Positions 42,084 to 50,950 of a stretch of DNA of 64,000 bases are shown here, piece by piece. Below the pieces are notes generated by a model. It was given only the letters and a program-made list of their open reading frames with translations. It did not search any database and was not told the origin of the DNA. Location: positions 620,001 to 684,000 of the forward strand of contig NZ_LMIO01000004.1 in the NCBI RefSeq assembly GCF_001428745.1. Reading direction: 5' to 3'. This DNA comes from Leifsonia sp. Root227. Lineage in GTDB: Bacteria > Actinomycetota > Actinomycetes > Actinomycetales > Microbacteriaceae. Positions within the stretch are counted from its first letter, which is position 1. Each line of letters opens with the position of its first letter. The position numbers and the translations under genes are program-made.

Positions 42084-43246
42084 CCGTGCGGGCGGTGACC
42101 CCGCGCGTGGTGGAACCGCCTGCGCGTCTGGGGAAGGGGGTCAGCGTCTACCCGTCTGCGACGGCGATGGTATGGCAGGGGGAGGGTCATCTGCACGAGG
42201 CGGTGGCCGTGCCTGGAGTGCGGCTATCGCCGGGGGACGCGCTGGTGGAGATCGAGCTGTCGACGGTGTGCGGCTCCGACGTGCACACGGTGCTGGGGCA
42301 CCGCTCTGCGCCGACGCCGCTCATCCTCGGCCACGAGCAGGTCGGCAGAGTGGTCGCGCTCGGGCGCGGGGGAGCGAAGACGATCGACGGCCACAGGGTG
42401 AGCCTCGGCGAGCGAGTGGTCTGGTCTGTCGCCGTGCCGTGCGGGCGCTGCACCAGGTGTCGCCGCGGCCTCCCGCAGAAGTGCGTGAACCTGCAGAAGT
42501 ACGGCCACGAGCGGATGCGCCGCGGCTGGGAGCTGTCCGGCGGATTCGCCACCCACGCGCACATCCTCGACGGCACGCCGATGGCCGCCGTTCCCGAGGA
42601 CGTACCGTCCGAGGTGCTCGCCCCTGCGTCCTGTGCGACGGCGACCGTCGCCGCAGCGCTGGAGGCCGCGGCCGCGATCACGCCGCTCGAGGGCGGTCTC
42701 GTCCTCATCGCGGGGGCGGGGATGCTCGGGCTCACGGCGGCAGCGATGGCCACAGACGCGGGTGCCTCCGTCGTCGTCAGCGACCCCCTCCCGGAGCGGC
42801 GTGAGGCGGCGCTCGCCTTCGGAGCCGTCGCCGTCGCCGACCCGCGCGTCGCCGCCGACGCCCCTGGCGGGCTCACCGCAGCGCTGATCAAGGCGGGAGG
42901 ACGCGGCGCCGCACCGACCGTCGCTCTGGAACTCTCTGGCGCGCCGGCCGCCGTCCGTTCACTCCTCCAGACGGTCGACGTCGGCGGCGTGCTCGTGCTG
43001 GTCGGCTCCGTCTCGCCCGGCCCAGACCTCGCCATCGATCCGGAACAGCTGGTCCGTCGGCTCGTCACGATCCGCGGGGTCCACAACTACGCTCCGCACC
43101 ACCTCGCGACCGCCGTCCGCTTCCTCGCGGAGGCGTGGCAGCGCTACCCGTTCGCCGCCCAGGTCGGCGAGACCTTCCCGCTGGCCGAGGTGGATGCGGC
43201 GCTCGCCGCCGCAGGACGGCACCCGCGGGTGGCGCTCCGGCCCTAG
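42080..43246 (+). CDS. zinc-binding alcohol dehydrogenase of phosphonate cluster (TIGR03366 type)
   Basis: A 388-residue medium-chain dehydrogenase. The catalytic zinc ligands are in STVCGSDVHT and GHEQVGR; the structural zinc site is CGRCTRCRRGLPQKC near residues 120-134. The NAD-binding loop is AGAGMLGLTAAAM with the usual VVVSDPLPERR acid. Homologues of the TIGR03366 group occur only in phosphonate-catabolism clusters. It may oxidise an alcohol released by the HAD enzyme. Its stop overlaps the stop of the convergent antiporter gene by three bases. Confidence 0.88.
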   Translation: MTVRAVTPRVVEPPARLGKGVSVYPSATAMVWQGEGHLHEAVAVPGVRLSPGDALVEIELSTVCGSDVHTVLGHRSAPTPLILGHEQVGRVVALGRGGAKTIDGHRVSLGERVVWSVAVPCGRCTRCRRGLPQKCVNLQKYGHERMRRGWELSGGFATHAHILDGTPMAAVPEDVPSEVLAPASCATATVAAALEAAAAITPLEGGLVLIAGAGMLGLTAAAMATDAGASVVVSDPLPERREAALAFGAVAVADPRVAADAPGGLTAALIKAGGRGAAPTVALELSGAPAAVRSLLQTVDVGGVLVLVGSVSPGPDLAIDPEQLVRRLVTIRGVHNYAPHHLATAVRFLAEAWQRYPFAAQVGETFPLAEVDAALAAAGRHPRVALRP

Positions 43247-44559
43247 TCCCTCGCTGGCGTCGCGCTGCGTCCGGACGCACCGGTGCGCCTGGCGATCCGC
43301 TTCACGACGTACGGGGCGGCGAGACCGTGCAGGACGATGCTGCCGATGACGGTGAGCACCGCGACGTCCCAGACGTCGTCGCCGACGCCGGTGGGGAGTT
43401 TGTTGAAGGCGAGCAGGCCGAAGACGATCGACGCAGCACCGCGTGGACCGACGAACCCGATCACGGTGCGGTCGCGCCACGAGACGGAGGAGCCGAGCGT
43501 CGCCAGGTACACCGGCAGTGCACGGAACAGGGTGAGCGCGAGCGCCGCGAGCAGCAGCAGGCGCCAGTCGACGCCCCTGACGATCATCTCCGTCGTCATC
43601 GCGCCGAGCACGAACCAGACGAAGTTGGTCGCGAACGTGCCGACCTCCTCCACGAGCACCAGCTCGTCGTGGGCGATCGACAACTGCCGCGTCTTGCGGG
43701 TGCGGGTGAAGCGGAACATCACGCCGGCCACGAAGGCGGCGACGAAACCGTTCGCCCCGATCCCGTGCAGCGTCGCGATGCCGTAGGTGAGCAGCGGGGT
43801 GATCAGCATCACGATGCGGATGCCGGTCTGGTTCGCGAATCCGCGGCCGGACGCCCACCTGGTGAGCAGCCCGATCACGCCGCCGAGCAGCACGCCGACC
43901 ACGATCGCGACGATGGTCGCCGGAACGGCGCCGAGGAACGCGTTGATGAAGTCCTCGACGTTCTTCTCCAGCGCGGTCTCGGTCGAGCCGGTCGGCTCCG
44001 TCCCGCTGTCGGCCACTTCGATCAGGGTCGGCAGGAGCACGGCGATCGCGAGCGACATCCCGAAGATCGGAGAGATGAGCCCGTCGTTGTAGCCGCTCTC
44101 CACGTTGAGGATCTGCCGCACGCGCGCCGGGATCAGAGGAGAGCGCAGCAGGGCCGTCGCCGGTGCGAAGTCGGTCGGCATGACCACGCAGGCCACGACG
44201 ATCAGCACGAACAGGTTCACGCCGGGCAGCAGCCAGAGGCCGGTCACGACGACGAGGGCCAGCGAGAGCGGGAGCGCGATCAGCACGAGCCTGGCGATCA
44301 TCCTGCCCTCGCCGCCGAACACACCGCCCTTCACTTCGCAGGCGTCGACGAACAGGAGCACCGCCAGGATGAGCTCCACCACGTGCTCCGCCACGTCGCT
44401 GTCGACCGCCTCCACGAAGGCCGGGATGTCCACGAGGACGACGAGCGAGCCGACCAGCGCGAGGACGACAGGGCCGGCGATGCCGCTGCGCTCGAACCGG
44501 TGCGCGACCAGCGACCACAGTGCGATCGCGGCGAACCCCACGAGGATGATGGCGGGCAT
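43243..44559 (-). CDS. cation/proton antiporter (NhaP/CPA1 family)
   Basis: A 438-residue membrane protein with about 12 helices. CPA1-type features include VVACVVMPTDFAPATALL (the TD acid pair region), LNVESGYNDGLISPIFGMSL with the conserved ND carboxylate, and FVGPRGAASIVFGLLAFN near the C-terminus. These proteins exchange Na+ or K+ for H+. The ATG at 44559 has GAAGGG upstream and directly precedes helix one. It is divergent from the uracil-DNA glycosylase gene. Confidence 0.9.
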   Translation of the reverse strand: MPAIILVGFAAIALWSLVAHRFERSGIAGPVVLALVGSLVVLVDIPAFVEAVDSDVAEHVVELILAVLLFVDACEVKGGVFGGEGRMIARLVLIALPLSLALVVVTGLWLLPGVNLFVLIVVACVVMPTDFAPATALLRSPLIPARVRQILNVESGYNDGLISPIFGMSLAIAVLLPTLIEVADSGTEPTGSTETALEKNVEDFINAFLGAVPATIVAIVVGVLLGGVIGLLTRWASGRGFANQTGIRIVMLITPLLTYGIATLHGIGANGFVAAFVAGVMFRFTRTRKTRQLSIAHDELVLVEEVGTFATNFVWFVLGAMTTEMIVRGVDWRLLLLAALALTLFRALPVYLATLGSSVSWRDRTVIGFVGPRGAASIVFGLLAFNKLPTGVGDDVWDVAVLTVIGSIVLHGLAAPYVVKRIARRTGASGRSATPARD

Positions 44560-44636
44560 CCAGGACCCTTCGCTCCGACTCTCCGCCCCAGCAGCGCGAG
44601 GTGGGACAATTCTGCCCTGTCTGCGACCATGAAGGG

Positions 44637-45245
44637 ATGCTCGACACCTTCTTCCGTCTGCTGCGAGCCGTCCCAGCACCTCCGGACGCCGAGTTCCTCT
44701 ACGCCGACGACGAGCTCGGCAGAATGCGGGAGCGCAACCTGCGCCGCTATCTCGCGGCCGTCGACGGGGCGACCGTCCTCCTCCTCGCGGAGGCACCTGG
44801 GTGGCGCGGCATGACCGTCACAGGAGTGCCGTTCGTCTCAGCACGCGAGGCGGAGGAGGGCGGACCTGCGGAACGGGCCGTCCCCGGCCTGGAGCTCCCC
44901 GAGCATCCACAGGCCCCGTGGGAGGCGTCGAGCCGGGTGGTCTGGGCGGCGCTGGCTGACTGGCGCGGGCCGCTTCCGCTCACCTGGCCGATCTACCCGC
45001 ACCACCCGTTCGTCGCCGGCGAACCGCGCACGAACCGCACGCCCCGCCCCGCCGAGGTGCGCGACGGAACACCGGTCGCGCTGGAGCTGGCGCGCGCGTT
45101 CGGCATCGAGGCGATCGTCGCGGTCGGCAGGAAGGCGCAGGGCGCGCTCGCCGCAGAGGGGGTCGATGCGCCCGCCGTACGGCATCCGGCCCAGGGCGGC
45201 GCGCGGGCGTTCACGGAGCAGGTGCTGGCGCTCAACGCATCCTGA
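44637..45245 (+). CDS. uracil-DNA glycosylase family protein
   Basis: A 202-residue protein with the family 4/5-like motif A (LLLAEAPGWRGMTVTGVPF, near residue 47) and a motif B histidine segment near the end (VRHPAQGG, comparable to HPS in the superfamily). The [4Fe-4S] cysteines of thermophilic family 4 enzymes are absent. It would remove uracil or related lesions from DNA, although the degenerate motif B leaves some doubt. The ATG at 44637 is the best fit to the N-terminus; translation may be leaderless. Confidence 0.78.
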   Translation: MLDTFFRLLRAVPAPPDAEFLYADDELGRMRERNLRRYLAAVDGATVLLLAEAPGWRGMTVTGVPFVSAREAEEGGPAERAVPGLELPEHPQAPWEASSRVVWAALADWRGPLPLTWPIYPHHPFVAGEPRTNRTPRPAEVRDGTPVALELARAFGIEAIVAVGRKAQGALAAEGVDAPAVRHPAQGGARAFTEQVLALNAS

Positions 45246-45303
45246 GGGTTTTCACATAAACGGCTCTTTAGGCTTTCCCTGCCGAATACGTGAGGAAGCC
45301 CCC

Positions 45304-45915
45304 GTGCCAGAGACTGCCCCACCCGTCACCACGACCGCCGATGCGCCCGTTGCGCCGCGCAGGCCGAACGCGCCGCAGCGCGGGATCAGCTCGCTGATCT
45401 TCGCCAGCCGCTGGCTGCAAGCCCCGCTCTACCTGGGGCTGATCGTCGCGCAGCTGATCTACGTCTACGTCTTCATGGTGGAGCTCTGGCACATCGCCGC
45501 GGATGTGATCGCCCACCCGACGCACATCGAGGAAGCCGACATCATGCTCGCGGTCCTCGGGCTGATCGACGTGGTGATGATCGCGAATCTACTGATCATG
45601 GTCATCATCGGCGGATACGAGACGTTCGTGTCACGCGTGAACGTCGATGGACATCCCGATCAGCCGGAGTGGCTGTCCCACGTCAACGCTAACGTGCTCA
45701 AGGTCAAGCTGGCGATGGCGATCATCGGCATCTCGTCCATCCACCTGCTGAAGACCTTCATCGCTGTCGCCGACATCGGCGCGGCCAAGGGCGGCATCCT
45801 CGGCGACGAGAAGTACACCAGCGAGGGCGTGTTCTGGCAGGTCGTCATCCACTGCGTCTTCATCCTGTCGGCCGTTGCGCTGGCCTGGATCGACAAGATG
45901 TCGAAGCCGAAGTGA
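45304..45915 (+). CDS. UPF0114/TIGR00645 family membrane protein (YqhA-like)
   Basis: A 203-residue inner-membrane protein with three or four helices: a disordered Pro/Ala-rich N-terminal 25 residues, then SSLIFASRWLQAPLYLGLIVAQ, a LGLIDVVMIANLLIMVIIGGYETFVSR core and KVKLAMAIIGISSIHLLKTFI, which are YqhA hallmarks. Function is unknown in the family. The GTG start at 45304 has GAGGA upstream. It is transcribed alone and converges with the arabinofuranosidase gene. Confidence 0.88.
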   Translation: MPETAPPVTTTADAPVAPRRPNAPQRGISSLIFASRWLQAPLYLGLIVAQLIYVYVFMVELWHIAADVIAHPTHIEEADIMLAVLGLIDVVMIANLLIMVIIGGYETFVSRVNVDGHPDQPEWLSHVNANVLKVKLAMAIIGISSIHLLKTFIAVADIGAAKGGILGDEKYTSEGVFWQVVIHCVFILSAVALAWIDKMSKPK

Positions 45916-45921
45916 CAGGCG

Positions 45922-47427
45922 TCAGCCGAACGCGACCGCCGACCACGACACCGGAGGAAGCGCGACGGTGAGCCGTCCGTCCTCGATGGTCGCGGAGGTG
46001 TTGGGCGCGAGGCCGACGCGGGTCTGGTCGTCGATCGTGTTCTTGGCGTAGACGTCGTCGTCGGCGAGGGTGACGGCCTCCGTGATCCGTGAGGCGCCGA
46101 GGTCGCGCACGTCGATGCTGACGGTGCGGGATGCGGTCTGGTCGCGGTTGACGAGGAACACCGCGCCCGTCCCGGCCTCCTCGTCGAAGGTCGCGACCGC
46201 ATCCACCACCGCCGCTTCGCCGTGGACCGCGGTGGAGTAGGTCGGAGCGTCGATCACCGGGCGCAGGACGGTGCCGCGCGCGAGCCTGCTGGTGACGGAG
46301 AACGGGAAGAACGTGGTCTGCCGCCAGGCGTCTCCGCCGGGCTCGGTCATGATCGGAGCGATCACGTTGACCAGCTGGGCGAGGGATGCGGAGGCGACGC
46401 GGTCACTGTTCTTCAGCAGGGTGATCAGCAGGTTGCCGAGCACGACGGCGTCCGCGACGGAGTAGACGTCCTCGAGCTGGCGAGGGGCGACGCGCCACTC
46501 GTCGTTGATCTCGTCGCTGGCCTGGTGCTCGTCGAGATACCAGATGTTCCACTCGTCGAACGAGATGTTGATCTTCTTGGTGCTCTTGAGCTTGTAGCCG
46601 ACGTGATCGGCGGTCGCGACGACGGTGTCGATGAAGTACTGCATGTCCACCGAGGAGGCGAGGAACGAGCCGAGGTCGCCTCCGCGCTCCTGGTAGTAGG
46701 CGTGCGCGGAGATGAAGTCGACGTGGTCGTACGCGTGCTCGAGCACGATGCGCTCCCACTCACCGAAGGTGGGCATCCCGGAGCCGGAGGAACCACAGGC
46801 CACCAGTTCGAGGTCCTTGTCCGCCATCTTCATCGCGGCTGCCGTGCGGGCGGCGAGCTTGCCGTAGTCGTCGGCCGTGAGGTAGCCGGTCTGCCACGGG
46901 CCGTCCATCTCGTTGCCGAGGCACCACATCCGGATGTTGTGCGGCTCCGGCGTGCCGTTGGCCACGCGCTGGTCGCTCAGCGCGGTGCCGGACGGGTGGT
47001 TGGCGTACTCGAGCAGGTCGAGCGCCGACTCGATGCCGCGGGTGCCGAGGTTGACGGCCAACATCAGTTCGGAGTCCGTGAGCTTCAGCCAGCGGGAGAA
47101 CTCGTCCAGGCCCACCTGGTTGGTCTCCAGCGAGTGCCAGGCGAGGTCGCGGCGCACCGGGCGGTTCTCGCGCGGGCCGACAGAGTCCTCCCAGCGGAAG
47201 CCGGAGACGAAGTTCCCGCCCGGGTAGCGCACGGTGGTCGAGCCGAGCTCCTTGACGAGGTCGACGACATCCAACCGGAAACCATCCTCGTTCGCGGTGG
47301 GGTGGCCAGGCTCGTAGATGCCGTCGTACACGCACCGTCCGAGGTGCTCGACGAAGGAGCCGAAGGTGCGGCGGCGCACGGGGCCGACCGCGTTCGCGCG
47401 GCTGAGGACGATGGTGGAGTCAGTCAT
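45922..47427 (-). CDS. alpha-L-arabinofuranosidase, glycoside hydrolase family 51
   Basis: A 501-residue cytosolic enzyme (no signal peptide) releasing L-arabinose from arabino-oligosaccharides. The (beta/alpha)8 domain holds the acid/base E173 in LGNEMDG and the nucleophile E292 in SFDEWN; GSFVEHLGRCVYDGIYEPGHP is the family N-terminus, and a beta-sandwich closes the protein. AGAGGGA precedes the ATG. A LacI-type operator lies immediately upstream, but no LacI gene or arabinose transporter is in the neighbourhood, so its regulator must be encoded elsewhere. Confidence 0.95.
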   Translation of the reverse strand: MTDSTIVLSRANAVGPVRRRTFGSFVEHLGRCVYDGIYEPGHPTANEDGFRLDVVDLVKELGSTTVRYPGGNFVSGFRWEDSVGPRENRPVRRDLAWHSLETNQVGLDEFSRWLKLTDSELMLAVNLGTRGIESALDLLEYANHPSGTALSDQRVANGTPEPHNIRMWCLGNEMDGPWQTGYLTADDYGKLAARTAAAMKMADKDLELVACGSSGSGMPTFGEWERIVLEHAYDHVDFISAHAYYQERGGDLGSFLASSVDMQYFIDTVVATADHVGYKLKSTKKINISFDEWNIWYLDEHQASDEINDEWRVAPRQLEDVYSVADAVVLGNLLITLLKNSDRVASASLAQLVNVIAPIMTEPGGDAWRQTTFFPFSVTSRLARGTVLRPVIDAPTYSTAVHGEAAVVDAVATFDEEAGTGAVFLVNRDQTASRTVSIDVRDLGASRITEAVTLADDDVYAKNTIDDQTRVGLAPNTSATIEDGRLTVALPPVSWSAVAFG

Positions 47428-47449
47428 GGATGCGTTCCCTCTGCGGTTC

Positions 47450-47474
47450 TACAACGTTTACCAACAACGTTGTA
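47450..47474. promoter_or_regulatory. LacI-type operator upstream of the arabinofuranosidase
   Basis: Inverted arms TACAACGTT (47450-47458) and AACGTTGTA (47466-47474) are separated by 7 bp; the right half alone contains the palindrome ACAACGTTGT with the central CG typical of LacI-family sites. It begins 23 bp before the start codon, covering the likely promoter, which suits repression in the absence of arabinosides. Confidence 0.6.
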
Positions 47475-47569
47475 AAAGAACTATCGAGCACGCGAACAGG
47501 TGCTGTCAAGAGGGCGAGTGGCCATTGGGCGCCTCGCGCGCGATCCGGCGGAACGGCACGCCGGCGGGG

Positions 47570-47611
47570 TTGACAACCCATTGCCCCGCGCCGTATATTC
47601 CTCAAGGAATA
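47570..47611 (+). promoter_or_regulatory. near-consensus promoter with overlapping PadR dyad
   Basis: TTGACA (47570-47575) and TATATT (47594-47599) are 18 bp apart, the best sigma-70-type promoter in the window. An inverted repeat TATTCC-TCAA-GGAATA (47596-47611) overlaps the -10 and the start region, with a further GGAATA half-site at 47620. This fits autorepression by the downstream PadR regulator. Confidence 0.7.
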
Positions 47612-47643
47612 ATCAGTCCGGAATAACAAGGATCACCTTCCCC

Positions 47644-48225
47644 ATGCCATCCACCAACACGCTCACGTCGCTCGGCGTCGCAGCCCTCGCGCTGCTCGTC
47701 GAGCGGCCGATGCACCCGTACGAGATGTACCAGACGCTGGTGCAGCGGTCGGAGGAACGCGTGGTCAAGGTGCGTCCAGGTTCGCTGTACCACGCTGTCG
47801 ACCGGCTCGCCGGTCAGGGGCTGGTGCGGGCGACCGGCACCGAACGCGAAGGCAACCGGCCGGAGCGCACGACGTACGAGATCACCGAACAGGGCAATCA
47901 CGTGCTCACCGCGCGCATCGCGGAGATCATCGCAACACCCATCAACGAATATCCCGAATTCCCGCTTGCTCTCGGCGAGTCGCACAACCTGCCCGTCGAG
48001 TCCGTCATCCAGCTCCTCCGCAACAGGGTCGCCCTCATCCGGGCCGACCTGGCGGTGATGGATGCGGGCATCGCCGACCTCGAGGCCAAGCAGCTCCCCC
48101 GCAAGTACTGGATCAACGTCCAGTACAGCCGGGCGATCAGCGAGGTCGAAGCGACCTGGCTGGAATCCCTCATCGACGACCTCGAATCAGGCGTACTGTC
48201 CTGGTCCGAGGAGAAGCACCACTGA
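47644..48225 (+). CDS. PadR family transcriptional regulator
   Basis: A 193-residue repressor with the PadR winged helix (ALALLVERPMHPYEMYQTL, VRPGSLYHAVDRLAGQGLVR, then the wing TERTTYEIT-like segment near residue 80) and a C-terminal dimerisation helix region with LIRADLAVMDAGIADLE. PadR proteins repress efflux or detoxification genes and release DNA on binding a phenolic or drug ligand. It is followed after 13 nt by a DHA2 efflux pump gene, the likely co-regulated target. AAGGA lies upstream of the ATG. Confidence 0.92.
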   Translation: MPSTNTLTSLGVAALALLVERPMHPYEMYQTLVQRSEERVVKVRPGSLYHAVDRLAGQGLVRATGTEREGNRPERTTYEITEQGNHVLTARIAEIIATPINEYPEFPLALGESHNLPVESVIQLLRNRVALIRADLAVMDAGIADLEAKQLPRKYWINVQYSRAISEVEATWLESLIDDLESGVLSWSEEKHH

Positions 48226-48238
48226 CAGGAACACTTCC

Positions 48239-49957
48239 ATGGAAAAAGAACTGAAGCCGTGGCCGGCACTCTGGGCCCTGGTCATCGGATTCTTCATGAT
48301 CCTCATCGACACGACCATCGTGTCGGTCGCCAACCCGGCGATCATGAAGGGTCTCGACCTCGGCACCGACTACAACGCGGTCATCTGGGTGACCAGCGCC
48401 TACCTGCTCGCCTACGCCGTCCCTCTGCTCATCACTGGTCGCCTCGGTGACCGGTTCGGCCCGAAGAACCTCTATCTCGTCGGCCTCGTGATCTTCACGC
48501 TCGCCTCGGCCTGGTGCGGTTTCTCCGGTGTCCTGCCTGGCGGTGGCATCGGCATGCTCATCACGGCCCGTGTCGTGCAGGGTCTCGGCGCCGCGCTGAT
48601 GACGCCGCAGACGATGGCCGTCATCACCCGCATCTTCCCGCCAGACCGCCGCGGTGCGGCGATGGGGCTGTGGGGCGCCGTCGCCGGTGTCGCCACCCTG
48701 ATCGGCCCGCTGCTCGGCGGCGTGCTCGTCGACGGGCTCGGCTGGGAGTGGATCTTCTTCATCAACGTCCCGGTCGGCGTCGTCGCGTTCATCCTCGCCG
48801 CCCGCCTCGTCCCGAAGCTGCCGACGCACTCGCACAGCTTCGACATCCTCGGCGTGATCCTGAGCGCCGTCGGCATGTTCCTGCTGGTGTTCGGCATCCA
48901 GGAGGGCGGGACGTACGACTGGGGCACCATCACCGGCCCGATCACTGTGTGGGGCCTGATCATCTCCGGCATCGTCGTGCTGATCGCGTTCGTGGTCTGG
49001 CAGGCGTTCAACAAGAAGGAGCCGCTGCTCCCGCTCAAGCTGTTCCGCGACCGCAACTTCTCCCTGTCGAACGGTGCCATCACCGCCGTCGGCTTCGCCG
49101 TGACCTGCATGGCGCTTCCGCTGGTGTTCTACTTCCAGACGGTGCGCGGTCTCACTCCGACCGAGTCTGCGCTGATGCTCGCCCCGATGGCGATCTTCTC
49201 CGGTGTGCTCGCGCCGTTCGTCGGCAAGCTGATCGACAGGATCAACCCGCGCTACTTCGCCACGACCGGCCTCGTGCTGTTCGCGCTGTCGCTGTTCTGG
49301 TACTCGCGTCTGCTGACCCCGGATGTGTCCATCTGGTGGCTGCTCGCACCGAGCGCCCTGCTCGGCATCGCGATGTCCGGCGTGTGGGGCCCGATCTCCA
49401 CCACGGCCACCCGCAACCTGCCGATGAACCAGGCCGGCGCGGGCTCCGGGGTGTTCAACACGACGCGCCAGGTGGGCGCGGTGCTCGGCAGCGCATCCAT
49501 CGCCGCCCTGATCTCCAGCCGTCTCGCCGTCGACCTGCCCAAGGCGCCTGGCGGAGCGACCCCGTCCGAGGCGTCGGCGGGAACCGAGCTGCCGCAGTTC
49601 CTGCACGCCGGATTCACCCAGGCCATGTCGGAGGCCCTGCTGCTCCCCGCGGCTGTCGCCCTCCTGGGCGCGCTCATCGTGGTGTGGTGGGAGAAGCCGA
49701 AGCCGCCGGCGTGGGGTCCGCGATCCGCGGGCGCCGTGGCGGAGGCTGCTGCGGCCGCCGGTGCCGGTGCCGGTGCTGGCGCTGATGCGCCGGTCGCCGA
49801 GCCGGTCGGCGCGACGACGCACGGCTCGCACGCCGCGCCCGTCCCGGTGGATGCGGTCACCCACGGCTCGCACGCCGCCGATGTGCCGCCCGCGACCGGT
49901 CTCGCGCCGGACGAGGAGCCGCCGCACGGAGTGCACGCGGCACCCGTCACGGACTGA
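48239..49957 (+). CDS. DHA2 family multidrug efflux MFS transporter (14 TM)
   Basis: A 572-residue proton-coupled drug exporter with 14 predicted helices (to about residue 500). Motif A GRLGDRFGPKNLYLVGL, motif C GLWGAVAGVATLIGPLLGGVLVDGLGW and the IDTTIVSVANPAI motif D1 mark the DHA2 group. After the last helix comes an unusual tail of about 85 residues: an Ala/Gly-rich stretch followed by three spaced His-containing repeats (THGSHAAP, THGSHAAD, PHGVHAAP). The tail might bind metal or be disordered. The gene is in operon with PadR and ends at a clear hairpin. Confidence 0.92.
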   Translation: MEKELKPWPALWALVIGFFMILIDTTIVSVANPAIMKGLDLGTDYNAVIWVTSAYLLAYAVPLLITGRLGDRFGPKNLYLVGLVIFTLASAWCGFSGVLPGGGIGMLITARVVQGLGAALMTPQTMAVITRIFPPDRRGAAMGLWGAVAGVATLIGPLLGGVLVDGLGWEWIFFINVPVGVVAFILAARLVPKLPTHSHSFDILGVILSAVGMFLLVFGIQEGGTYDWGTITGPITVWGLIISGIVVLIAFVVWQAFNKKEPLLPLKLFRDRNFSLSNGAITAVGFAVTCMALPLVFYFQTVRGLTPTESALMLAPMAIFSGVLAPFVGKLIDRINPRYFATTGLVLFALSLFWYSRLLTPDVSIWWLLAPSALLGIAMSGVWGPISTTATRNLPMNQAGAGSGVFNTTRQVGAVLGSASIAALISSRLAVDLPKAPGGATPSEASAGTELPQFLHAGFTQAMSEALLLPAAVALLGALIVVWWEKPKPPAWGPRSAGAVAEAAAAAGAGAGAGADAPVAEPVGATTHGSHAAPVPVDAVTHGSHAADVPPATGLAPDEEPPHGVHAAPVTD

Positions 49958-49989
49958 CCGGCAGCACGCACCGCGCACTGCGCATCCGG

Positions 49990-50020
49990 AGCCGCTCGCC
50001 CCACCTCGGGGCGGGCGGCT
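49990..50020. terminator. bidirectional hairpin between MFS and VOC genes
   Basis: Thirteen-bp arms (AGCCGCTCGCCCC with GGGGCGGGCGGCT, one G-T wobble) with a 5-nt loop lie in the 70-nt gap between two convergent genes. A short T-containing stretch follows on the plus strand. It probably terminates transcription from both sides. Confidence 0.75.
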
Positions 50021-50027
50021 TGGTCGT

Positions 50028-50900
50028 TCAGGCGACGACGCGCACGGTGTTCGCCCACGGGTCGTCGAAGGCCACCGAGCGGCCGTCGTCGCGGGTCTGC
50101 ACTCCGTAGTGCCGCATCCGCTCGGTGAGCGAGCCGAGGTCATCCGCTGTCGGCACGTGGATCTCGACCTCGCCGAGCCCGAGCGCGAGGCGTCTGGGCC
50201 CCGCCCCCTTGCTGTTCCAGGTGTTCATCGCCATGTGGTGGTGGTAGCCGCCGGCGCTGACGAACAGGGCCTGGTCGCCCAGCGCCGCGGTGGTTTCGAA
50301 GCCGAGACGGTCGACGTAGAACGCCCGCGCCGTCGCGACATCGCCGACGGACAGGTGAACGTGGCCGACGACCGCATCGCCCAAGCGCTCGTCGCCTGCG
50401 GCGTCCGCCAGAGTGGCGGCGCGCTCGCTGAGGTGCTCGCCGAGGAAGTCGTTGGGGTCGAGGTAGAGCGTTGCCATCTCGACCTGCCCATGGGTCCAGC
50501 TCCACTGCGTGCGGTCGCGGTCCCAGTACAGCTCGACGCCGTTGCCCTCCGGGTCGGTGAAGTAGAACGCCTTGCTGACGAGGTGGTCGGCGCTGCCGGT
50601 GAACGTGCCCGGCGCGCGACGGGCGACAGAGTAGACGGCTGCGGCCAGCGTCTCCTCGGTGTCGAACAGGATGGCCGTGTGGAACAGGCCGGCATCCCGC
50701 GGACCGGCGTGACGCAGCTCGGGGGCGTGCTCCAGGATGACGACCGGCGTCGCTCCGCGGCCGAGGATCGTCCTGCCGCCCTCCTGCGCGAGCACGCTGA
50801 GCGTGACGGCGTCGCGATAGTAGGCGGTCATCGCGTCGAGGTCGGCGACCCGGAGGGTCACGGCCCCCATCGCGGAGTCGGCGGGAAGGAGTTCGGTCAT
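50028..50900 (-). CDS. two-domain VOC (glyoxalase/extradiol dioxygenase) family protein
   Basis: A 290-residue protein with two vicinal-oxygen-chelate modules. The first runs from GAVTLRVADLDAMTAYYRDA to FTDPEGNGVELYWDRD (about residues 12-125); the second from VVGHVHLSVGDVATARAFYVDRLGFE to EIHVPTADDLGSL. The metal ligands (His in VGHVHL, His/Glu in later strands, and the HHH in GGYHHHMAMNTW) are like those of CatE-type catechol 2,3-dioxygenases. The substrate is unknown. The gene is divergent from nothing nearby; a TetR-type regulator follows upstream in the same orientation. Confidence 0.88.
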   Translation of the reverse strand: MTELLPADSAMGAVTLRVADLDAMTAYYRDAVTLSVLAQEGGRTILGRGATPVVILEHAPELRHAGPRDAGLFHTAILFDTEETLAAAVYSVARRAPGTFTGSADHLVSKAFYFTDPEGNGVELYWDRDRTQWSWTHGQVEMATLYLDPNDFLGEHLSERAATLADAAGDERLGDAVVGHVHLSVGDVATARAFYVDRLGFETTAALGDQALFVSAGGYHHHMAMNTWNSKGAGPRRLALGLGEVEIHVPTADDLGSLTERMRHYGVQTRDDGRSVAFDDPWANTVRVVA

Positions 50901-50950
50901 GATCTATTCGAACGCATGGAGCCGCGGTGATATTCCAAGCGCGCGCCCGC

